A stretch of 64,000 bases of DNA from Bacillus tianshenii (GCA_020524525.2 CP129018.1:1140115-1204114), one strand, 5' to 3'. Counted from the stretch's first letter, positions 40,290 through 50,339 are shown. Numbers and translations are program-made. The notes: generated by a model not told the origin, from the letters alone.

Positions 40290-41225
40290 GTGGAGCAGCC
40301 ACTTTCAACGAAAAAGAATGGGCAGATTAACATTGTATTGAAGAAAAAGCATCAAGAAACCGCGCTCGTACGGGAGGCCCCCGTACAAACAAAGGAAAAA
40401 GCCCAAGTGATTGAACATCACGCACCGCTTCAGCAAATTGAAGATGAAATGAATAAGCTGGTCGGCCTCAATGATATAAAAGAAATGCTTCGCGAAATAT
40501 ATGCATGGCTCTATGTAAATGAAAAACGAAAAGAAGCAGGTCTAAAACAAAGCAATCAAGCACTACACATGATGTTTCGTGGAAATCCAGGCACAGGAAA
40601 AACAACGGTTGCCAAATTAATCGGGAAGCTGCTGAAAGATATGAATATTTTAACGAAGGGACATTTAATCGAAGCAGAACGGGCAGATTTAGTCGGTGAA
40701 TATATCGGTCATACCGCTCAAAAAACGAGACAGCTTGTCAAAAAAGCAATGGGAGGAATTTTATTTGTTGATGAGGCCTATTCCCTTTCACGCGGAGGTG
40801 AAAAAGATTTTGGGAAGGAAGCGATTGATACACTTGTCAATCATATGGAAGAGGAGCGAGAGCATTTCATTTTAATTTTGGCAGGGTATCCGAAAGAGAT
40901 GGATTACTTTCTGTCTCTCAACCCTGGTCTGCGTTCACGGTTTCCGATCATTATTGATTTTCCAGATTATTCAATTGGCGAATTAATGCAGATTGCGGAT
41001 TTGATGTTTGAAGAACGGGAATATATTCTTTCGCAAGAAGCCCAGGTGAAATTACAGGATCACATTGAGATGAAGCGTGATCATCAGCAAGTATTCAGCA
41101 ACGGCAGGTACGTACGGAACATCGTCGAAAAAGCCGTTCGTACACAAGCAATGCGGCTTCTTCATCACAAAGAATTCTCGAAAAAAGACTTAATGACGAT
41201 TAGAAGCCGTGATTTAACCCTTTAA
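40290..41225 (+). CDS. spoVK: Stage V sporulation protein K (AAA ATPase)
   Basis: 311 aa CbxX/CfqX-type AAA+ ATPase needed for spore maturation. Walker A GNPGTGKTT (about residue 96), Walker B GILFVDEAYSL, arginine-finger region NPGLRSRFP. GTG at 40290 is 8 bp after AAGGGG; the GTG at 40281 overlaps that site. Very close match to B. subtilis SpoVK through ALHMMF(R/K)GNPGTGKTT and HLIEAERADLVGEYIG. Its last codons overlap the convergent downstream gene by 4 bp. Confidence 0.93.
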   Translation: MEQPLSTKKNGQINIVLKKKHQETALVREAPVQTKEKAQVIEHHAPLQQIEDEMNKLVGLNDIKEMLREIYAWLYVNEKRKEAGLKQSNQALHMMFRGNPGTGKTTVAKLIGKLLKDMNILTKGHLIEAERADLVGEYIGHTAQKTRQLVKKAMGGILFVDEAYSLSRGGEKDFGKEAIDTLVNHMEEEREHFILILAGYPKEMDYFLSLNPGLRSRFPIIIDFPDYSIGELMQIADLMFEEREYILSQEAQVKLQDHIEMKRDHQQVFSNGRYVRNIVEKAVRTQAMRLLHHKEFSKKDLMTIRSRDLTL

Positions 41226-41830
41226 TGCCCGCTTGTTAATGAACGATATGGTAATTTCCATTGATAGTAGAGAGAAGCCATTCGTAACGTGACGACAGCA
41301 GTAAGCAGTAAGTAATAATGCCATGCTTCACTGGCAATACCTGTACCAATGACTAACCCTGCAAAAACAGCCCATAACGCATAGATTTCAGCTCTTAAAA
41401 CAATTGGTTTTCGACCGGCCAGTACATCACGAACCATCCCGCCGCCGCTTCCTGTTAGGACGGCGGCTACTATTACTGCACTTAGCGGGTGATTCATTTC
41501 GGTTGCATACAGTGCCCCTTGAATCGCGAACGCCCCTAAGCCGATAGCATCTGTCAATGTACCAAAACGCCGCCAAGGCTTTAAGACACTGTTTGGGAAA
41601 AGAAATAAAAGCGTCATCACAATAATTGCTAACGTAAATAGAAATCCTTGGTCCCAAAGGGCCGAAACAGGCACTCCGATTAATAAATTCCGAATCGCGC
41701 CGCCGCCAAAGGCTGTCGCAAGTCCTAATATATAAACTCCGAAAATATCATATTCCTCTTCCATTGCTACAATTGCTCCGCTGATCGCAAAAGCAACTGT
41801 ACCGATAATATTTAAAATCTCCCATGACAT
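41222..41830 (-). CDS. TRIC-type (UPF0126) cation channel family membrane protein
   Basis: 202 aa with about seven hydrophobic helices arranged as two repeats, each with a Gly-rich kink and basic residue: FGGGAIRNLLIG and GSGGGMVRDVLAG. This is the signature of bacterial TRIC homologues, potassium-permeable trimeric channels. ATG follows AAGGGGGAG. Its stop codon lies inside the end of spoVK on the other strand, with no terminator between the two. Confidence 0.85.
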   Translation of the reverse strand: MSWEILNIIGTVAFAISGAIVAMEEEYDIFGVYILGLATAFGGGAIRNLLIGVPVSALWDQGFLFTLAIIVMTLLFLFPNSVLKPWRRFGTLTDAIGLGAFAIQGALYATEMNHPLSAVIVAAVLTGSGGGMVRDVLAGRKPIVLRAEIYALWAVFAGLVIGTGIASEAWHYYLLLTAVVTLRMASLYYQWKLPYRSLTSGH

Positions 41831-41937
41831 GTATACTCCCCCTTACTTACAACCCTTTCAATTGATAACATATGAATTTTAAAGGCTTCTGTTGAAAACT
41901 TCAAGATAAAGATTCTATAGGCGATTGTTATGTGTTT

Positions 41938-41946
41938 TGGTATACT
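41938..41946 (+). promoter_or_regulatory. Extended -10 promoter of hflX
   Basis: TGGTATACT (TG-n-TATACT), 56 bp upstream of the TTG start. Confidence 0.55.
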
Positions 41947-42002
41947 GACTACAGGTTAGAATAATAAGAAAGACTGAGTATGAGAAAAAGAGAGGGAGTT
42001 CG

Positions 42003-43268
42003 TTGACTAAAACAGAAATACAAGAACAAGAGCGTGCGGTGCTGCTTGGATGTCATTTAAACCAGGAGGACCGTGAACGTTTTCAATATTCGATGGATGA
42101 ACTGGCGTCACTTGCAAAAACAGCTGGTGCTTCTGTAGAAGCTGTTTTTACACAAAACCGTGACCGTATTCATTCTGCACTTTACATAGGAAAAGGAAAG
42201 GTTGAAGAGCTTGCGCGTTTTGTGGAGGAATTAGAGGCTGACCTCATCATTTCCAACGATGAATTGTCACCGAGTCAGCTACGTAATTTGCGAGACGAAA
42301 CAGGTGTAAGGGTTGTTGACCGTACGCAATTAATTTTAGATATCTTTGCAGGAAGGGCGCAGACAAAAGAAGGGAAGCTGCAAGTGGAGCTTGCTCAGCT
42401 TCAATATATGCTTCCGAGGCTGACAGGCCAGGGGGAAGCATTGTCAAGACTTGGCGGTGGAATCGGAACCCGTGGTCCTGGTGAAACGAAGCTTGAATCT
42501 GACAGACGGCATATTCATCGCCGGATTGATGAAATCAAGCGTCAGTTGAAAACTGTCACATCTCATCGCGAGCGGTACAGACAGCAGCGGAAACGGAACC
42601 AATCGATTCAACTCGTCTTGCTCGGCTATACCAATGCGGGGAAATCTACAATTTTTAATCAGTTAACGAAAGCGGACGCATACGCACAGGACCAGTTGTT
42701 TGCAACACTAGACCCATTAACAAGACGCATTCAGCTGCCTTCTGGGTTAACGGTGCTTTTGACTGATACAGTTGGTTTCATTCAAGATTTGCCAACTACC
42801 TTAGTTGCGGCCTTTCGCTCAACACTAGAAGAGGTGAAGGAAGCAGACTTAATGCTGCATGTTGCCGATGCTTCCCATCCTGATGTGTTTCAACACGAAA
42901 AAACAGTGTTTGAGCTGCTGGAGGAACTAGAAGCGGCTGAGCTACCGATGCTGACCGTTTATAACAAACGCGACCTACTAGAAGAAAGTTTTATTCCGAC
43001 ATCAGGACGTGCCTCTATTCAAATTAGTGCATATGACTGCAGTGATATTGAGCATCTGCTCACAGAAATTGAAGAGCGATTGAAAAAGCAGATGAAACCA
43101 TACAGCATTGTTCTTCCGCCTGATGCAGGTAAATTGCTTGCAAGGTTAAAGCAGGACTCGATTTTAACAAATCGGGAATACGATGAAGATAAGCAAGTAT
43201 ATCGCTGTAGAGGGTATATCCTGCCGACACATCCGTTAGCTGCAGAACTGAAACAATATGAGAAATAG
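42003..43268 (+). CDS. hflX: Ribosome-associated GTPase HflX (YnbA)
   Basis: 421 aa (B. subtilis YnbA: about 420), TTG start after GAGAGGGAG. N-terminal HflX domain with GGGIGTRGPGETKLE, coiled-coil, then GTPase domain: G1 GYTNAGKST, G3 DTVGF, G4 NKRD, G5 around QISAYD. Family members split stalled or stressed ribosomes. Next to ynbB-glnR-glnA as in B. subtilis. Confidence 0.94.
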   Translation: MTKTEIQEQERAVLLGCHLNQEDRERFQYSMDELASLAKTAGASVEAVFTQNRDRIHSALYIGKGKVEELARFVEELEADLIISNDELSPSQLRNLRDETGVRVVDRTQLILDIFAGRAQTKEGKLQVELAQLQYMLPRLTGQGEALSRLGGGIGTRGPGETKLESDRRHIHRRIDEIKRQLKTVTSHRERYRQQRKRNQSIQLVLLGYTNAGKSTIFNQLTKADAYAQDQLFATLDPLTRRIQLPSGLTVLLTDTVGFIQDLPTTLVAAFRSTLEEVKEADLMLHVADASHPDVFQHEKTVFELLEELEAAELPMLTVYNKRDLLEESFIPTSGRASIQISAYDCSDIEHLLTEIEERLKKQMKPYSIVLPPDAGKLLARLKQDSILTNREYDEDKQVYRCRGYILPTHPLAAELKQYEK

Positions 43269-43286
43269 CAAAGGAGAAACAAAATC

Positions 43287-44549
43287 ATGCTGCAATACCA
43301 TCCACAACTAGACAAGCACATTGATGAAATAGAAGCACAAATTAAGCCGATTCATGAACGGATTGAAAAAATGGCTGAATACCATCAACATCGTGTACTC
43401 GAAGCGTTTCGCAACAATCAAGTAAGTGACTTTCACTTCACTCCAAGCACAGGTTATGGCTATGATGACACTGGGAGAGATACATTAGAGAAAATCTATG
43501 CGAACGTCTTCGGCCATGAGGAAGCGATCGTACGCCCACAAATTATTTCTGGTACACATGCGATTTCAACAGCGTTATTTGGCGTACTTCGTCCAGGTGA
43601 CGAATTGGTTTATATGACAGGCAAGCCGTATGACACGTTGGAAGAAATCGTCGGCATTCGTGGCGGTGGAAATGGTTCATTAATTGATTTCAATATTTCG
43701 TATCGTGCGGTGCCATTATTGCATGACGGAGCAGTCGATTATAAAGCGGTACGTGCTGCAATTACAGAGAAAACAAAAATGATCGGTATTCAACGCTCAA
43801 AAGGCTATGCATCACGTCCATCCTTTACAATTGATCAAATCAAAGAAATGATTACTTTTGTTAAAGAGATAAAGCCTGATGTGGTCGTCTTCGTTGATAA
43901 CTGCTACGGGGAATTTGTTGAAGAGCAAGAGCCTTGTCATGTTGGTGCTGATTTAATTGCCGGCTCTTTAATTAAAAACCCAGGCGGTGGATTAGTGAAA
44001 ACTGGTGGCTACCTTGTCGGGAGTGCTGCTTTAATTGAACAGTGTGCTTACCGCCTTACATCGCCAGGAATAGGGAGAGAAGCAGGGGCTTCATTATACA
44101 GCCTGCAAGAAATGTATCAAGGATTGTTTCTTGCCCCGCATGTTGTCAGCCAAGCATTAAAAGGAGCGGTGTTCACCGCAGCTCTGCTTGAAAAGATTGG
44201 ATTGTCTTCATACCCAAAGTGGGATGCAAAGCGAACAGATTTAATTCAATCTGTTACGTTTGAAGACCCGGAGATGATGACAACATTTGCCCAAGCCATT
44301 CAACAGGCATCACCAGTCAATGCCCACGTCAGACCAATGCCAAGCTATATGCCTGGCTATGAAGATGATGTTATTATGGCTGCTGGTACGTTCATTCAAG
44401 GCTCAAGCATTGAACTTTCCGCAGACGGCCCTATGAGACCTCCGTATGAATGTTACGTCCAAGGTGGGCTTACCTATGAGCATGTAAAAATAGCTGTTTG
44501 CCTAGCTGTGACACAGCTGCTTGAGAAACAGCTGTTAACACTAGGCTAA
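43287..44549 (+). CDS. ynbB: PLP-dependent Met gamma-lyase-family protein YnbB (aluminium-resistance family)
   Basis: 420 aa fold-type I PLP enzyme of the Alum_res family. The PLP lysine is in AGSLIKNPGGGLVKTGGY (about residue 230) and the cofactor Asp in FVDNCYGEFVE. Activity in Bacillus is unproven; annotated as methionine gamma-lyase-like by family. It lies between hflX and glnR, the standard position, and ends before a terminator. Confidence 0.9.
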   Translation: MLQYHPQLDKHIDEIEAQIKPIHERIEKMAEYHQHRVLEAFRNNQVSDFHFTPSTGYGYDDTGRDTLEKIYANVFGHEEAIVRPQIISGTHAISTALFGVLRPGDELVYMTGKPYDTLEEIVGIRGGGNGSLIDFNISYRAVPLLHDGAVDYKAVRAAITEKTKMIGIQRSKGYASRPSFTIDQIKEMITFVKEIKPDVVVFVDNCYGEFVEEQEPCHVGADLIAGSLIKNPGGGLVKTGGYLVGSAALIEQCAYRLTSPGIGREAGASLYSLQEMYQGLFLAPHVVSQALKGAVFTAALLEKIGLSSYPKWDAKRTDLIQSVTFEDPEMMTTFAQAIQQASPVNAHVRPMPSYMPGYEDDVIMAAGTFIQGSSIELSADGPMRPPYECYVQGGLTYEHVKIAVCLAVTQLLEKQLLTLG

Positions 44550-44554
44550 TTAAG

Positions 44555-44585
44555 AAAGGCAGTACCGTTTTGGTGCTGCTTTTTA
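44555..44585 (+). terminator. Terminator after ynbB
   Basis: AAAGGCAGTACC / GGTGCTGCTTTT with wobble pairs, then TTTTTA. Confidence 0.82.
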
Positions 44586-44613
44586 TGAATTGTGTATTTT
44601 CGAAATATTTTGA

Positions 44614-44630
44614 TGTGAAATAATCTAACA
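44614..44630. promoter_or_regulatory. GlnR/TnrA box 1 of glnRA
   Basis: TGTGA-AATAATC-TAACA matches TGTNA-N7-TNACA exactly, upstream of the -35 element. Confidence 0.88.
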
Positions 44631-44635
44631 TTTGA

Positions 44636-44664
44636 TTGACACGATAGCTAACATGTTGTAAGAT
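44636..44664 (+). promoter_or_regulatory. glnRA sigma-A promoter with overlapping GlnR box 2
   Basis: TTGACA, 17 bp, TAAGAT. TGACA-CGATAGC-TAACA (44637-44653) is a second GlnR box with one mismatch that overlaps the -35, the arrangement known from B. subtilis glnRA feedback repression. Confidence 0.85.
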
Positions 44665-44714
44665 GAAATCAAGTTAAGCAAGGCAATACATAATGAACAG
44701 ATTGGAGGGGTACT

Positions 44715-45116
44715 ATGAATGATAATATTCGTCGTAACATGCCGTTGTTTCCGATCGGGATTGTTAAGCAGCTAACGGAATTGTCCGCAAGACAAATTCG
44801 TTATTATGAGGAGCACAATTTAATTAATCCTTCTCGTACTGAGGGAAATCGCCGCATGTTTTCTTTCAACGATGTCGACACATTGCTTGAGATCAAAGAT
44901 TTAATCGAGCAAGGGGTCAATCTTGCCGGCATTAAACAGCTCTTTGAGGTAAAGGCGAGAGAACAAGCACAGCAGGAAGCCAAATTAATTGAAAATCAGA
45001 AAGAACATATCACCGATTCGGAGCTTCGCAAACGTCTACGCACTGAACTAATTCAAGCGGGTAGATTTAACCGCACAACCCTCCGTCAAGGTGAAATGTC
45101 AAGGTTTTTCCATTAA
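44715..45116 (+). CDS. glnR: Glutamine synthetase repressor GlnR
   Basis: 133 aa MerR-family regulator. N-terminal winged helix ([33 protein letters not shown]) and the short C-terminal tail ending [10 protein letters not shown] that responds to feedback-inhibited glutamine synthetase. Represses its own operon through the two boxes upstream. GGAGGGG precedes the ATG. Confidence 0.96.
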   Translation: MNDNIRRNMPLFPIGIVKQLTELSARQIRYYEEHNLINPSRTEGNRRMFSFNDVDTLLEIKDLIEQGVNLAGIKQLFEVKAREQAQQEAKLIENQKEHITDSELRKRLRTELIQAGRFNRTTLRQGEMSRFFH

Positions 45117-45179
45117 GGTTTGTAAGCTATATTTTTACTTATAAATAAAGCTAATTATCAAAATTGGGAGGAAACAGGG

Positions 45180-46514
45180 ATGGCAAAGTATACAAAAGAA
45201 GATATTCTTAAGTTCTCAGAGGAGCAAAACGTTCGTTTCATTCGCTTGCAGTTTACTGACATGTTAGGGATCATCAAAAATGTTGAGATTCCAGTTGGAC
45301 AGTTACCAAAAGCGCTTAATAATGAAATGATGTTCGATGGTTCATCAATCGAAGGTTTTGTTCGCATCGAAGAATCAGATATGAGACTATATCCTGACCT
45401 TGATACATGGGTTGTATTCCCATGGACAGCTGAAAAGGGGAAAGTGGCACGTCTTATCTGTGACGTACATATGCCAGATGGCACTCCTTTTGAAGGTGAC
45501 CCGCGCGGTGTGTTGAAGAAAGTATTGAAAGAAGCTGAAGAGCTTGGTTTTACAAGCTTTAATATCGGACCAGAGCCGGAATTCTTCTTATTCAAAAATG
45601 ATGAGAAAGGCGAACCGACTCTAGAGCTAAACGATAAAGGCGGATACTTCGACCTAGCGCCAACAGACCTTGGTGAAAACTGCCGTCGCGATATCGTACT
45701 TGAGCTTGAAGATATGGGCTTTGAAATTGAAGCATCTCACCATGAAGTAGCACCTGGTCAGCACGAAATTGACTTTAAATACGCGTCTGCAATTAAAGCG
45801 TGTGATGATATCCAAACATTTAAGCTTGTTGTAAAAACAATCGCTCGTAAGCACGGCTTACACGCGACATTCATGCCAAAACCATTGTTCGGTGTTAATG
45901 GTTCTGGAATGCACTGCAACATGTCTCTATTCCGCGGCAAAGAAAATGCCTTCTACGATGAAAAGGGCGATCTTCAGTTAACTGATACAGCTTACCAATT
46001 CATCGCCGGTCTTCTTGAACACGCAGAGGCATTCACAGCAATCACAAACCCAATCGTTAACTCATACAAACGCTTGGTTCCTGGTTACGAAGCACCATCT
46101 TATGTAGCATGGTCAGCGAAAAACCGTAGCCCACTTATCCGTATCCCAGCATCTCGCGGTTTAAGTACACGTGTTGAAGTACGTAGCGTTGACCCAGCAG
46201 CAAACCCATATCTTGCAATGGCAGTTATGCTTGCAGCTGGACTTGATGGAATCAAGAAGAAAATGAAAGCACCAGCTCCAGTAAACCGCAACATCTATGT
46301 GATGAGCGATGAAGAGCTTGCTGAAGCTGGCATTAAGCAATTACCTTCAACTCTTGCTCAAGCGTTAAGGAACTTCAAACAAGATGACGTTCTATTCAAC
46401 GCACTAGGCGCTCACATTTCAGAGCACTTCATCGAAGCAAAAGAAATTGAGTGGGATATGTTCCGCACACAAGTTCACCCTTGGGAACGCGAGCAATATC
46501 TAACTTCATATTAA
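45180..46514 (+). CDS. glnA: Glutamine synthetase type I
   Basis: 444 aa, the length of the GSI-alpha Bacillus enzyme: ATP + glutamate + ammonia to glutamine. FDGSSIEGF (D50-loop region), metal and substrate motifs [51 protein letters not shown]. No adenylylation-type insertion, as expected. Also signals nitrogen status to GlnR/TnrA. Its terminator marks the left border of the prophage. Confidence 0.98.
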   Translation: MAKYTKEDILKFSEEQNVRFIRLQFTDMLGIIKNVEIPVGQLPKALNNEMMFDGSSIEGFVRIEESDMRLYPDLDTWVVFPWTAEKGKVARLICDVHMPDGTPFEGDPRGVLKKVLKEAEELGFTSFNIGPEPEFFLFKNDEKGEPTLELNDKGGYFDLAPTDLGENCRRDIVLELEDMGFEIEASHHEVAPGQHEIDFKYASAIKACDDIQTFKLVVKTIARKHGLHATFMPKPLFGVNGSGMHCNMSLFRGKENAFYDEKGDLQLTDTAYQFIAGLLEHAEAFTAITNPIVNSYKRLVPGYEAPSYVAWSAKNRSPLIRIPASRGLSTRVEVRSVDPAANPYLAMAVMLAAGLDGIKKKMKAPAPVNRNIYVMSDEELAEAGIKQLPSTLAQALRNFKQDDVLFNALGAHISEHFIEAKEIEWDMFRTQVHPWEREQYLTSY

Positions 46515-46520
46515 TAGCTG

Positions 46521-46554
46521 AACCCCTTGGCGCTGTAGGCGTCTGGGGGTTTTT
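46521..46554 (+). terminator. Terminator of glnRA
   Basis: AACCCCTTGGCGC / GCGTCTGGGGGTT with one mismatch, TGTAG loop, T5. Confidence 0.85.
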
Positions 46555-46584
46555 GTTTGGGGGCAACTTTTGAGGGGGCAGGTG

Positions 46585-47775
46585 TTAGTTCGTTTTGTGC
46601 CCCAAATGTGCCCCCAATGAAAAAATTTTGTCCGTATGCTTTTCGAAACGGTTAATTGCATCGGATTCAATCTTGTGGCTGACATGGGTGTACACATCTG
46701 AGGTAATCTTCATGGAGCTGTGCCCCAGGGCTTCTTGAATATACTTCATATCGACCTCTGATTCTAACATCAATACCGCATGTGTATGACGCAATGAATG
46801 AATGCTCAAAGGTGGCAGATCGGCTTTCTTGAGAATACGCTTAAACGCATTAAATAAAGTTGATTTCGGAAGAGGGGAACCGTCCTCTCTGCAAAAGACC
46901 AAATTTAAGTGCTGCTTGTACATTTCTTTAAGCCGATAGATGTTATCATTCTGTCTTACCTTATGAGCATTCAACTCCATTGCAAGACGGCTTGTAATAG
47001 GTATTTCCCGTTCTGAATTATAGGTTTTCGTGTCACTAAATAATTCATCATCTGACTTCGCCTCATAATCAATTGAATACATGATCTTAACGCGATTCTC
47101 CGCAACATTCACCTTGTCCCATTGTAAAGCTAAGGCCTCACCTTTACGGACTCCCGTTTCAATTAGAAACCGAAAGAACAAGTAATAGGTGTAATTGTCC
47201 TTCATAGCAGCGTCTAGAAAATCACCGATCTTATCGTAAGGAATGAACTTAATATCAGATTTATTGCTTTCCTTCTGACGTTTTTCTTTTGTGGAGTATA
47301 TAATTACGTCTTCACAAGGGTTTCTTTGAATCTTATTTCTTATCATGGCTTTCTGGAGAGCACTGTACATTGTACTATGAATGATTTGGACTGTTCGCTT
47401 GCTGTAATCTTGGCTGATTAAATGGTTAATAAACTTCTGGTACAAATTGTGCGTTAAATCTTCTAGCTTCATCTTTTGGAAGTAAGGAGCGATATGATTC
47501 TTAACGTTCCGTTCATGAAGTCTGTACGTGTTCTTTGCCACTTTGTCCTTCTTATATTCTTGTAGCCAAAACTCTAGAAACTCTACCACACGTTCATCAT
47601 CCCTTGCATCATAGCCTAACTCAATCTTTCTCTTCATTTCTTCATAATCTCTTTCAGCCTCCGGCTTTGTCCGGAAGCCTTGCCTCTTAACTTCTTTAGG
47701 CTTGCCTGTTATCTTATCTCTGTACTTCCAACGATAGCGCCAATTGCCAGGACCTAATTTCTTAAAACTGGCCAT
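46585..47775 (-). CDS. int: Prophage tyrosine integrase
   Basis: 396 aa. N-terminal arm-type-site AP2-like domain (about 1-50, WRYRWKYRDKITGKPKEV), SAM-like core-binding domain (60-160), catalytic domain with all boxes: Arg in ETGVRKGEAL, HSLRHTHAVL, GHSSMKITSDVYTHV with the nucleophile Tyr. ATG at 47775 is 7 bp from AAGGAG; an ATG two codons upstream would be too close. Placed at the left edge facing glnA, as usual next to attL. Confidence 0.92.
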   Translation of the reverse strand: MASFKKLGPGNWRYRWKYRDKITGKPKEVKRQGFRTKPEAERDYEEMKRKIELGYDARDDERVVEFLEFWLQEYKKDKVAKNTYRLHERNVKNHIAPYFQKMKLEDLTHNLYQKFINHLISQDYSKRTVQIIHSTMYSALQKAMIRNKIQRNPCEDVIIYSTKEKRQKESNKSDIKFIPYDKIGDFLDAAMKDNYTYYLFFRFLIETGVRKGEALALQWDKVNVAENRVKIMYSIDYEAKSDDELFSDTKTYNSEREIPITSRLAMELNAHKVRQNDNIYRLKEMYKQHLNLVFCREDGSPLPKSTLFNAFKRILKKADLPPLSIHSLRHTHAVLMLESEVDMKYIQEALGHSSMKITSDVYTHVSHKIESDAINRFEKHTDKIFSLGAHLGHKTN

Positions 47776-47827
47776 AAACATTCTCCTTTCGATAGAAGAT
47801 GATCCTATTCATTATACGGTAAAGATT

Positions 47828-48355
47828 TTATCGTCTTGGTACAATGTTAGAAAACCGATATTCATTGAATCCTTCACGGACAACCTTCACTTTTCGATTC
47901 GTCTTAATCTTATCAATTCGTTCCTGGCACAGCTCTTCCGTAACGCCGAATACATTTGACAAATGAACAGTTGCATCCGTTGCATAGATATCATAATTAA
48001 CAATCAAATGATAGGGGAGGGCTGCATAACGGACAAAATGCCTGGCGTCACGTTCTTGCAGGACCCTTAACATGTCAGGCATAGTAATTTGGTTCCCAGT
48101 GTGTCTGAGGATGTGACAAAGCTCATGATAGAAGGCTTCACGCTTCTGATGAAGCGGAAGTGCAGCGTTAATCGTAATTTCTTGATACCGGCCGGTAACT
48201 AAGTAGTGAGACTCCATGTTCTTGTATTTCAGGTAGATGTTCAATTTTCGACAAATGTACGTTTCATCTAAATCTTCGGGGTGATTGATGCCAATTGTTT
48301 TATAGAGCTTTGTTACCCATTCTTCGAGTAGGGTAGGGAAGTAGGTGTATTGCAT
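47828..48355 (-). CDS. immA: ImmA/IrrE-family metallopeptidase
   Basis: 175 aa from ATG 48355 with AAAGGAG 8 bp upstream. Zinc-protease motif HELCH at residues 77-81. In ICEBs1 and phi105, ImmA cleaves the ImmR repressor to trigger induction, and the gene normally adjoins the repressor gene. Here the XRE repressor is 4.6 kb away, separated by the cargo block. Same orientation as integrase. Confidence 0.85.
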   Translation of the reverse strand: MQYTYFPTLLEEWVTKLYKTIGINHPEDLDETYICRKLNIYLKYKNMESHYLVTGRYQEITINAALPLHQKREAFYHELCHILRHTGNQITMPDMLRVLQERDARHFVRYAALPYHLIVNYDIYATDATVHLSNVFGVTEELCQERIDKIKTNRKVKVVREGFNEYRFSNIVPRR

Positions 48356-48491
48356 AATGTTCACTCCTTTGGTGATATTATACAAACATATGTTCTTTCT
48401 TGCAATTAAATAATTTGTGGGTGTATCGGTTGCAAAAATAATGTTTTTTATGTAAGATAGTTGCATAGAATAAATGTCAAGAGGTGAAGCT

Positions 48492-49148
48492 ATGATTATA
48501 CAAACGCCATTAAATGCTGAAAAATTTATTAAAAAGGAAGTTCCTTATAAAGTTAGGGCTCAGTTTATTCCGCTCATACATAAAGCGTATGATTTAGCAT
48601 ATAAAGCATTAGAAGAATATCCATTTCTAGGGTGGAAGATAGGAGAATATCATATAGGTTATTTAAAACATATTGCTGTTCAATATGTTTTGAAAAATGG
48701 TGTAGATAGAGGGGAGTTACCGTTTAACTATACAATTGAGTATAATTCAAATAAAACATATCCTTTTCTGCAGTTACATACAGAAAATGCAAAAATAACA
48801 GTAAGTCAAACAACAACTCCGAATAAAATTGCAAGACCTGCTTTTTTTAGAAAGAAACTACAATTAGCAAACCAACTATATTGGGATTTATGGGAGGAGG
48901 AAGAGGTTAACACAAAATTAGAACCTAAATACTTACTTCTCACTCATGGTTATGGAAATAGAGAACCAGCTTTTATTAATTTAGGAATGCCAGGTAAGAA
49001 TAATTGGATTGACCGAATAAACATTTTAGAAGAGCCTAGATTAATTAAGCTTGAAAATGAAGATAGAGCAAAAGAAGAAAAAATTACATCAGAAAAACTT
49101 GTTGACTTCAAAGAATTTCTACAGGGAGTGCGTCGAAGTGAAGAGTAA
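48492..49148 (+). CDS. Unknown 218-aa protein, possible toxin partner
   Basis: Not recognised. ATG 48492 follows AGAGGTGAAG. Soluble, mixed alpha/beta, rich in Tyr and Lys, strongly AT-rich codons compared with the host genes. It overlaps the next gene (HTH + ImmA/IrrE peptidase) by 11 nt, so the two are translated together. Unknown protein plus HTH-metallopeptidase is an arrangement known from toxin-antitoxin and defence modules (RosmerTA-like, from memory). Toxin assignment is inference from context only. Confidence 0.6.
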   Translation: MIIQTPLNAEKFIKKEVPYKVRAQFIPLIHKAYDLAYKALEEYPFLGWKIGEYHIGYLKHIAVQYVLKNGVDRGELPFNYTIEYNSNKTYPFLQLHTENAKITVSQTTTPNKIARPAFFRKKLQLANQLYWDLWEEEEVNTKLEPKYLLLTHGYGNREPAFINLGMPGKNNWIDRINILEEPRLIKLENEDRAKEEKITSEKLVDFKEFLQGVRRSEE

Positions 49149-50289
49149 GTCATCTCAGATTTCTAGTTTTTGTCCTAAAAGACTCAAAAAAGCCAGAGAA
49201 GCACGTGGTTATACAATTAAAGAATTAGCAGAGGAAGTTGGAGTTACCCATCAATCAATATCTAAATATGAAAACTTTAAAGCGGTTCCCAGTAGTTTAG
49301 TTTTAAGAAAAATATGTTCAATATTAAAGGTTCATTTGACTTATATGTTAAAGCCTACTTCAGAAGAAAGTGAAATGGTAGTTTTTTTTAGAAGCAGGGC
49401 TGCAGCTACTGTTAAATCAAAAAAAATTCATCGTCACAGACTTGATTGGTTGGTAGATATTTATGAATATTTAGATGAAATTATGAACTTTCCACAAGTA
49501 AATATACCAAAAGTGATAGAAAATAATTCCTATATACCAACTGCATTTGAAGAGATTGATGAAATAGCTTTGGATGTTAGAAAGTATTTTGGTCTTGGAA
49601 AAGGTCCTATTTCAAATATTCTTTTACTTTTAGAGAAAAATGGAGCGGTTATTTCAAGAGCTAAATTTAATGATTATAAAATTGATGCTTGTTCAAAGTG
49701 GAGTGAAAATAATAACAGACCATTTATATTTTTAGGTAGTGATAATACATCCTCGGTTAGATCAAGGTTCGATATTGCTCATGAATTAGGGCATTTAATT
49801 TTGCATCCAAATATTTCATGGAAAGAATTTAACAAAAAGGAAAATTACAAATTAATGGAAAAAGAAGCTGATCGCTTTGCCTCTTCTTTTTTATTGCCTG
49901 AAGAAACATTTGGAAGCGAAGTTTATAGTAGTTCTTTAGAAAATTTAATTGAATTAAAAAAGAGGTGGAAGGTATCAATTCAAGCTATGGCATATAGAGC
50001 GATGCAAGTAGGAATTTTTACAGAATCTCAATTTCTATATATACGGCGCTTATTATCAAACAAAAATATGTTAAAACAAGAACCATTAGACTCTGAAATG
50101 AAATATGAGGAGCCTTCCTTATTAAAACAATCTATTGAATTAATTCTTGAACATAATGTAAAAGCCAAGAATGATTTAATTGATGAAATAGGGTTATCAA
50201 GAGAAGACATTGAGCTTTTAGCTAACTTATTGCCTGGGACTTTAATTGAAAGAAATAACTATGGGAATATCGTGTCGTTTAAGCGATGA
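49138..50289 (+). CDS. HTH (XRE) + ImmA/IrrE metallopeptidase fusion, antitoxin/regulator type
   Basis: 383 aa from GTG 49138 (GGGAG upstream). XRE helix-turn-helix at residues 14-70 (KKAREARGYTIKELAEEVGVT) and a COG2856-type zinc peptidase with HELGH at 215-219 and the third-ligand region EKEADRFASSFLLP. Such fusions act as peptidase-regulated repressors or as antitoxins. Overlaps the 218-aa gene by 11 nt. Low GC, unlike the backbone. A hairpin follows the stop. Confidence 0.82.
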   Translation: MKSKSSQISSFCPKRLKKAREARGYTIKELAEEVGVTHQSISKYENFKAVPSSLVLRKICSILKVHLTYMLKPTSEESEMVVFFRSRAAATVKSKKIHRHRLDWLVDIYEYLDEIMNFPQVNIPKVIENNSYIPTAFEEIDEIALDVRKYFGLGKGPISNILLLLEKNGAVISRAKFNDYKIDACSKWSENNNRPFIFLGSDNTSSVRSRFDIAHELGHLILHPNISWKEFNKKENYKLMEKEADRFASSFLLPEETFGSEVYSSSLENLIELKKRWKVSIQAMAYRAMQVGIFTESQFLYIRRLLSNKNMLKQEPLDSEMKYEEPSLLKQSIELILEHNVKAKNDLIDEIGLSREDIELLANLLPGTLIERNNYGNIVSFKR

Positions 50290-50339
50290 TATATAATATT
50301 GTTTTTGTTTTCTTTAGCTTTTGTGTGGACACAAAGGAG

